Source: Holosporaceae bacterium
GTDB taxonomy: Bacteria; Pseudomonadota; Alphaproteobacteria; UBA3830
Direction of reading: 5' to 3'
DNA length: 52,286 nucleotides
NCBI GenBank assembly: GCA_031258575.1
Contig: JAIRMQ010000027.1
Span: forward strand, 1-52,286
The notes beneath the pieces are model-generated. The model searched no databases, was not told where the DNA came from, and was given only the letters and a program-made list of their open reading frames with translations. Within the stretch, counting starts at the first letter, position 1. Every line of letters begins with the position of its first letter. Shown in pieces: positions 21,677-30,335 of this stretch. The translations under genes and the position numbers were made by a program.

Positions 21677-23029
21677 CTAGAAAAACTTGGTTTTTCTGAT
21701 TCTTTTGGGTGTAACGTTAAGAGTCTTTAACTTTCTATGCAATGCAGAACGTTCCATTTGTATGAATTCTGCTGTTTTTGATATATTGCCTGAAAATCGA
21801 TCAATTTGAACTTTCAGATAATCCGTTTCAAAACACTCTTTAGCTTCTCTTATTGGAAGAGAAATTAGCTTTCCTACGTCCATTAGAGCAAATTTCTCTT
21901 TCGTATTTGAGCGTATTTCTGATGGTAAAATTTCCTCTCCAATTTCTGCGTCATCTTTGGCTCTAATTAAAGAACTTTCAATTACATTTTTAATCTGATG
22001 AATATTACATGGCCAATCATAAGCCTGGAGTATTGCAAGAGCGCTTTCTGAAATCTTGTTAGGTTTCAAGCCGAAAATAGCTTCTGAGTTAGACAGGTAA
22101 TAATCTATCAGAGGAAGAATATCCTCTTTTCTATTTTTTATAGTAGGAATATCTATATTTATAACGTTCAAACGACAAAAAAGCTCTTGATTAAAACTAG
22201 AAGCAACATTATCGCAAGTGCTACTAATAACACGCACATCAGAGGATGAGCGCCTATTTCCAGCAAAGTAGAAACTCTGCTGAAGAAATTGCAATAACTT
22301 ATTCTGACAATTTGCAGATAATTTCGTTATACTTTCTAAGTACAAAGTGCCGAGATTAGCTTTCTCGATTAATCCATATCTTTTTTCAGTACCAAATAAT
22401 TCTTCTTCAAATTTTTCATCATCGGCGCATGTCACAACTATAAAAGGATAGGCTTTTCTCTGGGACTTTTTATGAATTTCAAATGCTAAGGAATCAGCCC
22501 CTATTCCTATTTTGCTTTTTATGAAAACACGACCGTTAGTTGGTGAAATTTTTTCAAGTAGTGCTTTTATCGACTGGGCAAATACGGATTTTCCGACAGC
22601 AAAAATGTCGGAGTTTAATCTGCCGTTTTTCAAGACTGAATTCTCGGTTTTTAGATCATAAAACTCAAAGGCTCTTTTAACGGTCAGCAGCAAGCGGTCG
22701 ATAACAAATGGTTTTTCTATGAAATCAAACGCACCCTGCTTAAGTGCCTTAACTGCAGAATCGACACTTCCATGACCGGATATCATAATAACTGGAACGA
22801 AAATATATTTTCTTTTTAATTTTTCAAGAATCTTCAGTCCAGCCGACTCATCATTGCCTATCCATAAATCCAAAAATATCAAATCTGGAAGACTATCAGA
22901 CATTAAAGAAAAAGCCTCTCTCTCATTTTCTGCTTGAAGAGTTCGATAACCTTCATCAGACAAAATATCAGACACTGAAGTGCGAATTTCTGCCTCATCA
23001 TCTATTATCAGTATGCTTTTATTCTCCAT
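21677..23029 (-). CDS. ntrX: NtrX response regulator with degenerate AAA+ domain
   Basis: 450 residues: receiver (about 4-120, phospho-acceptor D54 in FLDLWIG), AAA+ domain (about 140-370), Fis-type HTH (about 395-445, SKTAEFIQMERSALHRKL). The receiver and DNA-binding domain look functional. In the AAA+ domain the Walker A reads SKIGIGADS, with A178 where NtrX has Lys, and the Walker B reads GTLYLESI, with E232-S233 in place of Asp-Glu. ATP binding and hydrolysis are therefore doubtful. NtrX of alphaproteobacteria normally lacks the sigma-54 loop and can work as a DNA-binding regulator. It overlaps ntrY by 11 bases and is the last gene of the unit. Confidence 0.93.
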   Translation of the reverse strand: MENKSILIIDDEAEIRTSVSDILSDEGYRTLQAENEREAFSLMSDSLPDLIFLDLWIGNDESAGLKILEKLKRKYIFVPVIMISGHGSVDSAVKALKQGAFDFIEKPFVIDRLLLTVKRAFEFYDLKTENSVLKNGRLNSDIFAVGKSVFAQSIKALLEKISPTNGRVFIKSKIGIGADSLAFEIHKKSQRKAYPFIVVTCADDEKFEEELFGTEKRYGLIEKANLGTLYLESITKLSANCQNKLLQFLQQSFYFAGNRRSSSDVRVISSTCDNVASSFNQELFCRLNVINIDIPTIKNRKEDILPLIDYYLSNSEAIFGLKPNKISESALAILQAYDWPCNIHQIKNVIESSLIRAKDDAEIGEEILPSEIRSNTKEKFALMDVGKLISLPIREAKECFETDYLKVQIDRFSGNISKTAEFIQMERSALHRKLKTLNVTPKRIRKTKFF

Positions 23030-25199
23030 TCAGGCAATCCCAACTTGGAATAGACATTTCTACTCTTGCTCCTCCATAAATACTATCTCCCAATGATAGC
23101 TCCCCTCCGTGATCTTGTACTATTTTCTTCACAATCGCCAGCCCCAATCCAGTTCCTTTAGGCATTAACGTAAAATAAGGAGTAGTCAACACCTCTTTTT
23201 TCCCCTCTGGTAAACCAGGTCCATTATCCTCAATCAATACTTTAATATGTTTTTCTCTTTGTTCCAATGATATCACAATTTTTTTATTTTCCTTTTCGAT
23301 AGTAGCAAGAGCATTGATAGCGTTTTGTATTAAGTTTACTAGAGATTGATGTATTAACCTTTCATCGGCTCTAATAAACGCATTTTCTAGGTTTGGAGGA
23401 GAAAAAGATAGATCTATGTCTGCATTTATGTTCTGCATGAAAAATACAACTTCATTACAGATATCCGAAAAGTTGCATTTTTTTAATTGCGGTTTTGGTA
23501 ATCTAGCAAAAAAATTAAATTCATTAAGTAATCTTTTAATATCTTCGACCTGTCGCATAATCACGTCGATTAACCCAGAAAAAGTGTCAGATTCATTAGT
23601 AATTTGCGAAAGATATTTACGCCTAATTCTTTCTGCAGCTAATTGTATTGGAGTAAGCGGATTCTTTATTTCATGAGCGACCCTTTCAGCTACTTCAGAC
23701 CAGGCGGCTCTTTTATGTGCAATAGAGATTTCTGTTATATCATCAAAAGCGATTACCAGTTTATTTTCATCTTGAAAAGGAAGAGCTTTAATTTTTAAAG
23801 AAAACAATAAAACCTCGTTTTCTTTTCTAAACTGAATTTCTTTCTTTAAAAAGTTGATCTTCTCTGTGATTAGTTCATTTATTTCAGGGAAAATATTGCC
23901 GATATGTTCTCCGAAGATTATCTCTTTTCCTAGTAGTTTTTCCGCAGCGCTGTTCCAGATATAAATAACATTATTCTCTGTTCCTATAATTCCAGAAGAA
24001 ACTCCAACGAGAACACTATTAATAAATTCAATTTTTTCATCAAGTTTCTGGTTTATCCCAACAAGTTCGGAGTATTGAGCGACATTTTTATCCATCATTC
24101 GATTGAAAGTTTCGCTCAATAAGCGTATTTCTTCATATTTTGAATTTTCAGTCGTTCTAGCCTTCTTATTTCCTTTTATGATGTCTTCGGCCGTATCAAT
24201 TAAGTCGCTAATAGGATTTAGTATTCTTTCGGAGTAAACAAGCGCACTTAAAGCAGCTGCAATTAACAAAAAAATGCTCAGAATTAGAAATATAAAAACG
24301 AAAATAATTTCTAAAGTATTACGCTTCAGAGACAATTTATTGTATTCAACGTATGCTGTTTTCATATTATTTACTTCTAAAAGTAACTGAGAATCTATTT
24401 TTTTTGAAATTAATAGATATATTTCTGAAGGAATATACCGTAAAATGACTATATTCTCAGGCATTCCCGTTACAGTTTCATCTAAAACGATACCTTTCAT
24501 TAAGGAAGATCTTGCCTTTTCCAAAATCGTATCATCGATGTTTAAGAAAAACAAAGAGACACTGTATTTCGAGTACGATATCGTGTCTAAATTTGCATTT
24601 AACAATACTGCAGAATCAGTTCCTTTTAAGTTACACCAATCGTCTAGTAAAGCTCCAATTTTTCTCGAAAAAGTATACTCGTCTATGAAGTCAATAAGTT
24701 CACTCGCCATATGATATTCGAGGACTTTTGAAATTGCTTCGCAATCGTCAAGCGCATTTTTTTTACAATGGTCTATATAAGATTCTGCAATTTTCAAGGA
24801 TTGCCATAATGCCTCTTGATTACGCTTATTAAACCAAGACTCGATTCCTTTATGAAAAAATATGGCGGAAAAAAAACACATGCTAACGGATGGCACGATA
24901 GCCAAGAGCGTAAAAGTTACGACTAATCGCAACGTTATTTTTGATCCTTTTTTATACCGTTTTAACCACAGATTTATAAATTTATCGCACGTCAAAAAAA
25001 GCAATATCAGAATAAATACCGCATCCAAATATAAAGAAAAAACTACTGACGAAGAATTTTTATTGTAACTCTCCAGATCTGCTAATAACAAATATGTCGA
25101 TAAACAGGAGCTTACAAAAAGGACGGAAAAAATATATATAAGCTTAATTTGTATTTTTGGTTTATCGATAAAATAAAATAACTTCTTAACGCCTATCAT
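23019..25199 (-). CDS. ntrY: NtrY membrane histidine kinase
   Basis: 726-residue sensor kinase. Several N-terminal hydrophobic helices (about 18-38, 45-65, 88-115) and one near 290-320 frame an extracytoplasmic region. Then come HAMP (about 320-370), PAS (about 385-490), the dimerisation domain with H509 in AHEIKNPLTPIQLAAERI, and the ATPase domain with NLIQNAINAL, DNGPGLP and GTGLGLAIVKKIVQDHGG. All catalytic boxes are intact. It forms the NtrY/NtrX pair, linked to nitrogen, redox and envelope control in relatives. It overlaps the Fis-like gene by 14 bases. Confidence 0.94.
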   Translation of the reverse strand: MIGVKKLFYFIDKPKIQIKLIYIFSVLFVSSCLSTYLLLADLESYNKNSSSVVFSLYLDAVFILILLFLTCDKFINLWLKRYKKGSKITLRLVVTFTLLAIVPSVSMCFFSAIFFHKGIESWFNKRNQEALWQSLKIAESYIDHCKKNALDDCEAISKVLEYHMASELIDFIDEYTFSRKIGALLDDWCNLKGTDSAVLLNANLDTISYSKYSVSLFFLNIDDTILEKARSSLMKGIVLDETVTGMPENIVILRYIPSEIYLLISKKIDSQLLLEVNNMKTAYVEYNKLSLKRNTLEIIFVFIFLILSIFLLIAAALSALVYSERILNPISDLIDTAEDIIKGNKKARTTENSKYEEIRLLSETFNRMMDKNVAQYSELVGINQKLDEKIEFINSVLVGVSSGIIGTENNVIYIWNSAAEKLLGKEIIFGEHIGNIFPEINELITEKINFLKKEIQFRKENEVLLFSLKIKALPFQDENKLVIAFDDITEISIAHKRAAWSEVAERVAHEIKNPLTPIQLAAERIRRKYLSQITNESDTFSGLIDVIMRQVEDIKRLLNEFNFFARLPKPQLKKCNFSDICNEVVFFMQNINADIDLSFSPPNLENAFIRADERLIHQSLVNLIQNAINALATIEKENKKIVISLEQREKHIKVLIEDNGPGLPEGKKEVLTTPYFTLMPKGTGLGLAIVKKIVQDHGGELSLGDSIYGGARVEMSIPSWDCLNGE

Positions 25200-25449
25200 T
25201 TTCTCCCAAAATAGCCATTTTTTTTCGTAAAGTATTGCGGTTTATACCCAATATCTGGGCGGCTTTCTGTTGATTCCCTTTGGCATAATCCAAAGTTACA
25301 CTAAATAAAATTCTTTCTACTTCAGTTAGGATACGGTTGTATAACCCGGGAGGAATATCACAGTTTTTGTGCATAGAAAAGTATCGTTCAATACATTTTT
25401 GAACTGTCTTAGGGAAAGTTGCATCTAAATTCTCTGATTGATTCAACAT
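25186..25449 (-). CDS. Fis-like protein equal to the NtrC C-terminal domain
   Basis: 87 residues. The last 50 (PPGLYNRILTEVERILFSVT, then GNQQKAAQILGINRNTLRKK) match the DNA-binding end of alphaproteobacterial NtrC and equally the enterobacterial nucleoid protein Fis. There is no receiver or AAA+ domain. In many alphaproteobacteria this position holds ntrB and ntrC; here both are gone except this segment. The dusB-fis order is the same as in E. coli. It may bend DNA like Fis or act as a free-standing NtrC operator-binding domain. AAGGATATC precedes the ATG. Confidence 0.85.
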   Translation of the reverse strand: MLNQSENLDATFPKTVQKCIERYFSMHKNCDIPPGLYNRILTEVERILFSVTLDYAKGNQQKAAQILGINRNTLRKKMAILGENDRR

Positions 25450-25478
25450 TTGATATCCTTTTGTTGCGTTAAGATAGC

Positions 25479-26429
25479 TTAAAATTGACTTTCGAAAAAG
25501 TCTTTAACGTAGCTTTTTATGAAATTAAGGTCTTCCGCTTGATTTATAACGTTCTTAAAATTTGAAGCTCCACTCATATTAGCACTATACTTACAAAAAT
25601 GCTTGCGAAATATTTTAATTCCGCGCTCTTTTCCATAGAAATCCAGAACATGCTGAAAATGCTCCGAAATTATTGCGAATAACTCTTTAGTGGAAGGTGT
25701 AAAAAGAGCTTCTCCATGTAAGAAATTCATGATGTTCCCTGGAAGCCAAGGTTTTCCTATAGCTGCTCGTCCGATCATAACCCCTGTTGCATTTGATTCT
25801 TTTAGGGCTAAAGCTGCATCTTCGCAAGTTTTTATATCTCCGTTACAAAGGTACGGAATTTTAATTATATTTCTTAAATCTTTTATCGAAGACCAATTGG
25901 CTTTTCCTCCATACATTTGTTTGCGTGTTCTACAATGAACTGTAATCATTTGAATGCCTGCATTTTCGAATTTTTTAGCCAGAGAAAAGCAGTTTATATT
26001 TTCGTTATCCCATCCTAGTCGCATCTTAATAGTCACAGGAATTTTTACAGTTTTTACAATTGATTCAACTATTTTCAAGGCTAAATCCTCATCTTTCATT
26101 AGAGCCGCACCGGAATTGTTAGAAACGATCTTGCGGACAGGACATCCCATATTTATATCAATGGCATCTGCTCCTAGACTTTCATTGATAGTTGCTGATT
26201 CAGCCATATGTTGTGGATCAAATCCGACAATCTGAATTATTTTGAAGCTTGTATTACTATTTTTTAGTCTACTACGAGTTTTCTTATTTGATCTTATCAG
26301 AGCTTCACTAGAAATCATCTCCGAAACAGACGCAGTTATGTGGAATTTACCGGCGAGATCACGAAATGGAGCATCTGTAATTCCTGCCATTGGCGCTAAG
26401 AAGACTGGTATTTTTTCTTGAAAATTCAT
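25479..26429 (-). CDS. dusB: tRNA-dihydrouridine synthase DusB
   Basis: 316-residue FMN enzyme that reduces uridine in the tRNA D loop. It has the TIM-barrel opening PVFLAPMAGITDAPFR, INMGCPVRK with the catalytic Cys, VTIKMRLGWD, TVHCRTRKQMYGGKANW, CNGDI and GVMIGRAAIGKPW. Length is normal. Known as nifR3 in alphaproteobacteria, where it heads the ntrBC-ntrYX region. It starts two bases after the DUF2155 gene stop. Confidence 0.95.
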   Translation of the reverse strand: MNFQEKIPVFLAPMAGITDAPFRDLAGKFHITASVSEMISSEALIRSNKKTRSRLKNSNTSFKIIQIVGFDPQHMAESATINESLGADAIDINMGCPVRKIVSNNSGAALMKDEDLALKIVESIVKTVKIPVTIKMRLGWDNENINCFSLAKKFENAGIQMITVHCRTRKQMYGGKANWSSIKDLRNIIKIPYLCNGDIKTCEDAALALKESNATGVMIGRAAIGKPWLPGNIMNFLHGEALFTPSTKELFAIISEHFQHVLDFYGKERGIKIFRKHFCKYSANMSGASNFKNVINQAEDLNFIKSYVKDFFESQF

Positions 26430-26431
26430 TC

Positions 26432-26842
26432 CTAGAATTCGACTCTTATGTCGTATATGGGATTTTCGAAAATGTTAACGGAAGGAGCAGAAGCAAAAAG
26501 CCAATTAGCAAAAATGACTTTATTTTTTTCTTTTATCTCGATGAAAGCATAGATTTCTTTATCATCTTCCGGGCTATTTTTGAATGCTCGTTTGAGTTTA
26601 ATCTTTATTGAGCCGAACGCTTGTGGAACATTTAGTTTTATTTTGGATTTGTATACTTTTCCGCTGATTTTATCCAATATTTGCACATTGACATTGTCTA
26701 TTTCTACAGGTTTTGTTTCCCAAATAGATTCAGAATCATCGATAGCATCATTCTCTTCTGAAGATACGCATATAGCTGAGCAAGCAATAAGGAATAGTAA
26801 ATAACTAACCCTTCGTAGGAACTTCCAGAGAAATATCTCCAT
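26432..26842 (-). CDS. DUF2155 periplasmic protein
   Basis: 136 residues from the ATG at 26842. A signal peptide (WKFLRRVSYLLFLIACSAIC, ending near a Cys) precedes an acidic linker and the DUF2155 domain: VQILDKISGKVYKSKIKLNV, FGSIKIKLKRAFKN, FANWLFASAPSVNIFENPIYDIRV. The family is found in alphaproteobacteria and its function is unknown. A further ATG at 26875 would add 11 unlikely residues. The 5' end overlaps the FYDLN gene. Confidence 0.82.
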   Translation of the reverse strand: MEIFLWKFLRRVSYLLFLIACSAICVSSEENDAIDDSESIWETKPVEIDNVNVQILDKISGKVYKSKIKLNVPQAFGSIKIKLKRAFKNSPEDDKEIYAFIEIKEKNKVIFANWLFASAPSVNIFENPIYDIRVEF

Positions 26843-27086
26843 CGGTTTCGTCCAAATCATCAAGATCCTCCCCATTCTCTTCTATAGGATCCTCATCCAT
26901 AATATCGTCTATGTCGTCGATGTTCTCATTTTTTTCTTGGATATGTTTTGTCTTTTTTCTTTTAGAAAGATAATCCGGATCAAAAACAACATTGCAGTTT
27001 GGGCATATTATTGGTGATTTATTAAAATCATAAAAACGGGTAGCGCATCCTAAGCATACTCGTTTGATACCCCAGTTTTTGTTCAT
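26805..27086 (-). CDS. FYDLN acid-domain zinc protein (TIGR02300 type)
   Basis: 93 residues. The N-terminal half has four cysteines in two CxxC pairs (RVCLGCATRFYDFNK and IICPNCNVVFDP), the hallmark of this alphaproteobacterial family. The second half is a basic patch (SKRKKTKH) followed by an Asp/Glu-rich tail. Function is unknown; a zinc ribbon binding nucleic acid or protein is plausible. The tail overlaps the start of the DUF2155 gene. Confidence 0.85.
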   Translation of the reverse strand: MNKNWGIKRVCLGCATRFYDFNKSPIICPNCNVVFDPDYLSKRKKTKHIQEKNENIDDIDDIMDEDPIEENGEDLDDLDETDGDISLEVPTKG

Positions 27087-27128
27087 AAGATTCCCTTTCT
27101 CTTCTAGATACGAATAAGGATGATATCC

Positions 27129-28001
27129 TTAAGGCTTTTCTAAAGTCAAATAAATACCATCACAGTTTTTCGGAGTATCTTCCCACAGACTCAAAACGTA
27201 TCCTCCAAGCCCTGATCCAACCGGCTTAGCAGCTACTGCTCCAGCTAGAATTAAATCATCTATATGCGTTTTTAACGTTTGATTGCATAGTCCCCATTGA
27301 CAAAAAACTTTGTTTGCGAGATTAATACCGTCTTTTAATCTTCCAAAGTCGGAAATTTTCAGAGCATTTTCACATAAATCCGATGATAAACTCATTAGAT
27401 CATCTAGCTTTTTTGCTTGCATGGAGTCCTTCAGAAAAAATTGCTGAACTTTTTCCGTGCATTCAGCAGTGGAAGATTTTTCTCCAGAATGTGTTAAAAC
27501 CATTGTAGGCCAAAAACTAGGTGAAAAGAATTCCAACACTTTGTTATTATGATAAATAACAGGCTTATTATTTAAGGTTACGGCAATATCTAGACCACTA
27601 CTTTTTCCATGGAATACATCTTCTAAACGCATCGCTAATGGAAAGATATCGTCGCAATATCCGTAGTATTGAAAAATTTTCGCAACATTTACGCAGAGAG
27701 CAGCCGAGCTTCCCAGTCCTGTCTTTATTGGAATATCATTTGTTATTTTGATTTTTCCTTTTACAGCTTTTGGATCAATATTTAAAAAATCAGCCCCTAT
27801 ATCGATTAATTTGAGAGCGTCTTTTGATAGAACTTCTTGATCCGAAACTAATGAAAAATTATTGGAATCTTCCAGAGACATCGAGTTTATATAAATATTC
27901 AAAGGAAACGCAATAGCCTTTCCGCCTCTTATTACAGAGTGTTCTCCTGAAAGAATCCATTTCGCATGGCTTAAAAAAGTCGTTATCCGCATTTGTTCCA
28001 T
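27129..28001 (-). CDS. GHMP kinase, mevalonate-kinase-like
   Basis: 290 residues. Motifs of mevalonate kinase are present: K14 and GEHSVIRGGKAIAFPL at the N-terminus, the phosphate loop PIKTGLGSSAA (91-101), E127 and D138 in the EDVFHGKSSGLD segment, and the third GHMP motif as KPVGSGLGG. It should phosphorylate mevalonate or a related alcohol with ATP. Most alphaproteobacteria make isoprenoids by the MEP route, so this is unexpected; HMG-CoA reductase and the other mevalonate enzymes are not in the window. It overlaps dnaQ by 19 bases. Other GHMP substrates are possible. Confidence 0.78.
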   Translation of the reverse strand: MEQMRITTFLSHAKWILSGEHSVIRGGKAIAFPLNIYINSMSLEDSNNFSLVSDQEVLSKDALKLIDIGADFLNIDPKAVKGKIKITNDIPIKTGLGSSAALCVNVAKIFQYYGYCDDIFPLAMRLEDVFHGKSSGLDIAVTLNNKPVIYHNNKVLEFFSPSFWPTMVLTHSGEKSSTAECTEKVQQFFLKDSMQAKKLDDLMSLSSDLCENALKISDFGRLKDGINLANKVFCQWGLCNQTLKTHIDDLILAGAVAAKPVGSGLGGYVLSLWEDTPKNCDGIYLTLEKP

Positions 28002-28678
28002 AACGGAGAATTCAAACTTTTCAGAAATTCTTTGTGGGCTTCTTTTTCCTCTTTTGATGGAGGAAAACCTCTATCTTTTTGGATTTGATGATTTTTTATG
28101 GATAAATTTTGTTTTTCTGAGGATTCAGAAGCAAAAGATAAAGCGCTTTGCCGCCCTCCTAATAAATTTATATATACTTCTGCTAATAAGACACAATCCA
28201 CCAGAGCTCCATGAGTTACACGTGCGGAAGTATCTATCTCAAATCTCTTGCATAGAGCATCCAAATTAACTGGAGTACCAGGGAATTTTTTCCTTGCAAT
28301 TTCTAGAGTATCCACTGCGTCTCTTAAATCAAACAACGGCTTTCCTAAACGTTCTAATTCGCTGTTCAAAAATCCCACGTCAAACTTTGCATTATGAATC
28401 ACCAACGTAGCATCGCCAACAAAATTTAGGAAATTGTCTGCGATTTCGTGAAAGAGAGGTTTGTCCGCCAGAAACTCATCTGTTAATCCACTGATAGCAC
28501 TGGCCTCTCTGTGCATTTTCTTCTGTGGATTAACGTAAGTTTGATATGTCTTACCAGTTTGTACATGATTGACTAATTCAATACAGGCAATATCGACTAT
28601 ACGCTCTCCTTTCTCATAGCTTAACCCAGTGGTTTCTGTATCTAAAACAACTTCTCTAACGCTTTTTGGAAAATTCAT
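27983..28678 (-). CDS. dnaQ: DNA polymerase III epsilon subunit
   Basis: 231-residue 3'-5' proofreading exonuclease. Exo I is VLDTETTGL (D13, E15), Exo II IHNAKFDVGFLN, and Exo III HGALVDCVLLAEVY. The C-terminal tail, which binds the polymerase subunit, is present but divergent. First gene of a long minus-strand unit that runs to ntrX. Divergent from the RsbU-like gene, with 60 bases between them. Confidence 0.94.
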   Translation of the reverse strand: MNFPKSVREVVLDTETTGLSYEKGERIVDIACIELVNHVQTGKTYQTYVNPQKKMHREASAISGLTDEFLADKPLFHEIADNFLNFVGDATLVIHNAKFDVGFLNSELERLGKPLFDLRDAVDTLEIARKKFPGTPVNLDALCKRFEIDTSARVTHGALVDCVLLAEVYINLLGGRQSALSFASESSEKQNLSIKNHQIQKDRGFPPSKEEKEAHKEFLKSLNSPLWNKCG

Positions 28679-28738
28679 AATTTTTTAACTCTTCTATGTA
28701 AGAATATACAAGATATCACTTTTTAGGAGAAAAATTAA

Positions 28739-29914
28739 GTGGCGATCTTCGCGAAAATTTTAGTTCTGGATGAGGAGGCAGACACCGAAGATCTTTTTCT
28801 GCAAAAATTCCGGCATAAGGTTGCGAATGGAGAATATGAATTTTTCTTTTCTAAAACTTCCAATGATGTTCTTGAGTTGCTGAAACAGCAGTCTTTCGAT
28901 ATATTCATGTCAGATATTAATGTTGCTGGTGCAGACGGTATAAGTTTTATCGCGCAGCTACGAAAAGAATATCCTTTAATGAGAGCGGTTGTTATATCTG
29001 CTTATGGCGATATAAATACTCTTAGAGCAGTCATGCGTGGAGGTGCGCATGATTTCGTTATTAAGCCAATAGATTTTAAAGATCTAGAAAATACTCTGGC
29101 TAAAACAGCGGATGCAGTAAAAAAAATAAAACAATCTGAGTTAACAAGTAAAAAGTTATCTGCTATTTCCGATGAACTAGATGTTTCTGCAAAACTTCAG
29201 AAAAGCATTCTTCCAGGTAATGTTGTTAAAAAAGGAAGTGTGGAAATTTGGGCTGATTCTATTCCTGCTGCGGAGGTCGGCGGAGATTTTTACGATTTTT
29301 TTTGGCTAAGCGAAACGAAACTTGGCGTAGTTATGGCGGACGTATCTGGAAAAAACGTTTCAGCTGCTATGTTCGCTCTTATAGGAAAAACGCTGATCAA
29401 ATCATTTTCGAGAATTTATCCTTCTCCAGCAGAGTGTTTTAAGAATGTAAATAAAACATTGTGTGGAGAAAATGTCACAACGATGTTCATAACTGCAATT
29501 TATGGAATAATCGATACTGAAAAAAATGAAATAATTTACACAAATGCGGGACATCCTCCTATTGCTGTTCTACGACAAGGGCAAAGTCCAGAATATCTAG
29601 AATGCGATCCAGGAATGGCTCTGGGAATCTTTGAAGAAACTGAATTCACAGACAATGTCCATAAATTCTCTCCCGGAGAAATTATTCTTCTATATACAGA
29701 CGGTGTTAATGAAGCAGCTGATATAGACGGAGCAGAGTATGATTTCGAAAGACTTTCTAAAGTTCTTATGGAAAATTCGAAATTGTCTCCAAATTTGCTC
29801 ACGCAAGCTCTAATAGCTTCTATAAGAGAATTTGCGCGAGGAGCCAAACAGTCGGATGATATCACAACTTTATGCTTAAAATACAGAATGAGGATTATGC
29901 CAGATGCTAATTAA
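28739..29914 (+). CDS. Response regulator with PP2C phosphatase output (RsbU-like)
   Basis: 391 residues. The N-terminal receiver (about 5-130) has phospho-acceptor D59 in FMSDINV and KP in VIKPIDF. A helical linker leads to a PP2C/SpoIIE phosphatase (about 165-385) with GGDFYDFF, VVMADVSGKNVSAAMFAL, YTNAGHPP, LYTDGVNEA and SDDITTLCL, all metal ligands in place. By family it dephosphorylates the STAS antagonist encoded two genes downstream when the receiver is phosphorylated. The start is GTG with AGGAG upstream. It overlaps the next gene by 11 bases. Confidence 0.92.
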   Translation: MAIFAKILVLDEEADTEDLFLQKFRHKVANGEYEFFFSKTSNDVLELLKQQSFDIFMSDINVAGADGISFIAQLRKEYPLMRAVVISAYGDINTLRAVMRGGAHDFVIKPIDFKDLENTLAKTADAVKKIKQSELTSKKLSAISDELDVSAKLQKSILPGNVVKKGSVEIWADSIPAAEVGGDFYDFFWLSETKLGVVMADVSGKNVSAAMFALIGKTLIKSFSRIYPSPAECFKNVNKTLCGENVTTMFITAIYGIIDTEKNEIIYTNAGHPPIAVLRQGQSPEYLECDPGMALGIFEETEFTDNVHKFSPGEIILLYTDGVNEAADIDGAEYDFERLSKVLMENSKLSPNLLTQALIASIREFARGAKQSDDITTLCLKYRMRIMPDAN

Positions 29915-30335
29915 AATAAAAAATAAAATTGAAGAAATCAGTAGAGTATGTGATCAAGTTCGCTTATTTTGTAATCAAAATGACATATCGGAAGATAAGT
30001 ATCATGATATTGTCCTAATATTAGACGAAACTGTTACCAACGTTATTAATTATGCATATCCAGATGGTACGGAACACGAATTTACTCTGGAAATAAGCAA
30101 GAAAAAGGATGATTCTATCGATATTAAGTTAGTCGATAATGGTATACCGTTTGACCCACTCGCGAAAACGGACCCCGATACTGATTCTTCTTTAGAAGAA
30201 CGACAGATAGGCGGGCTGGGCATTTTCATAGTAAAACAACTGTCGGAAGCAGTTGAATATTTTAGAAAAGATGAAAAAAACCAATTAAATATAATTATAG
30301 CGTTAAAAAATAAGGAGGAAGAAAATGGAAGTTAA
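29904..30335 (+). CDS. Anti-sigma-type serine kinase (RsbW-like)
   Basis: 143-residue GHKL ATPase of the RsbW/SpoIIAB type. N box: LDETVTNVINYAYPDG; G1: VDNGIPFDP; G2: IGGLGIFIVKQLSE. It should bind a target (usually a sigma factor) and phosphorylate the STAS protein. Overlaps its neighbours on both sides by about 11 bases, so the three are co-translated. No sigma factor gene is in the window. Confidence 0.9.
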   Translation: MLIKIKNKIEEISRVCDQVRLFCNQNDISEDKYHDIVLILDETVTNVINYAYPDGTEHEFTLEISKKKDDSIDIKLVDNGIPFDPLAKTDPDTDSSLEERQIGGLGIFIVKQLSEAVEYFRKDEKNQLNIIIALKNKEEENGS

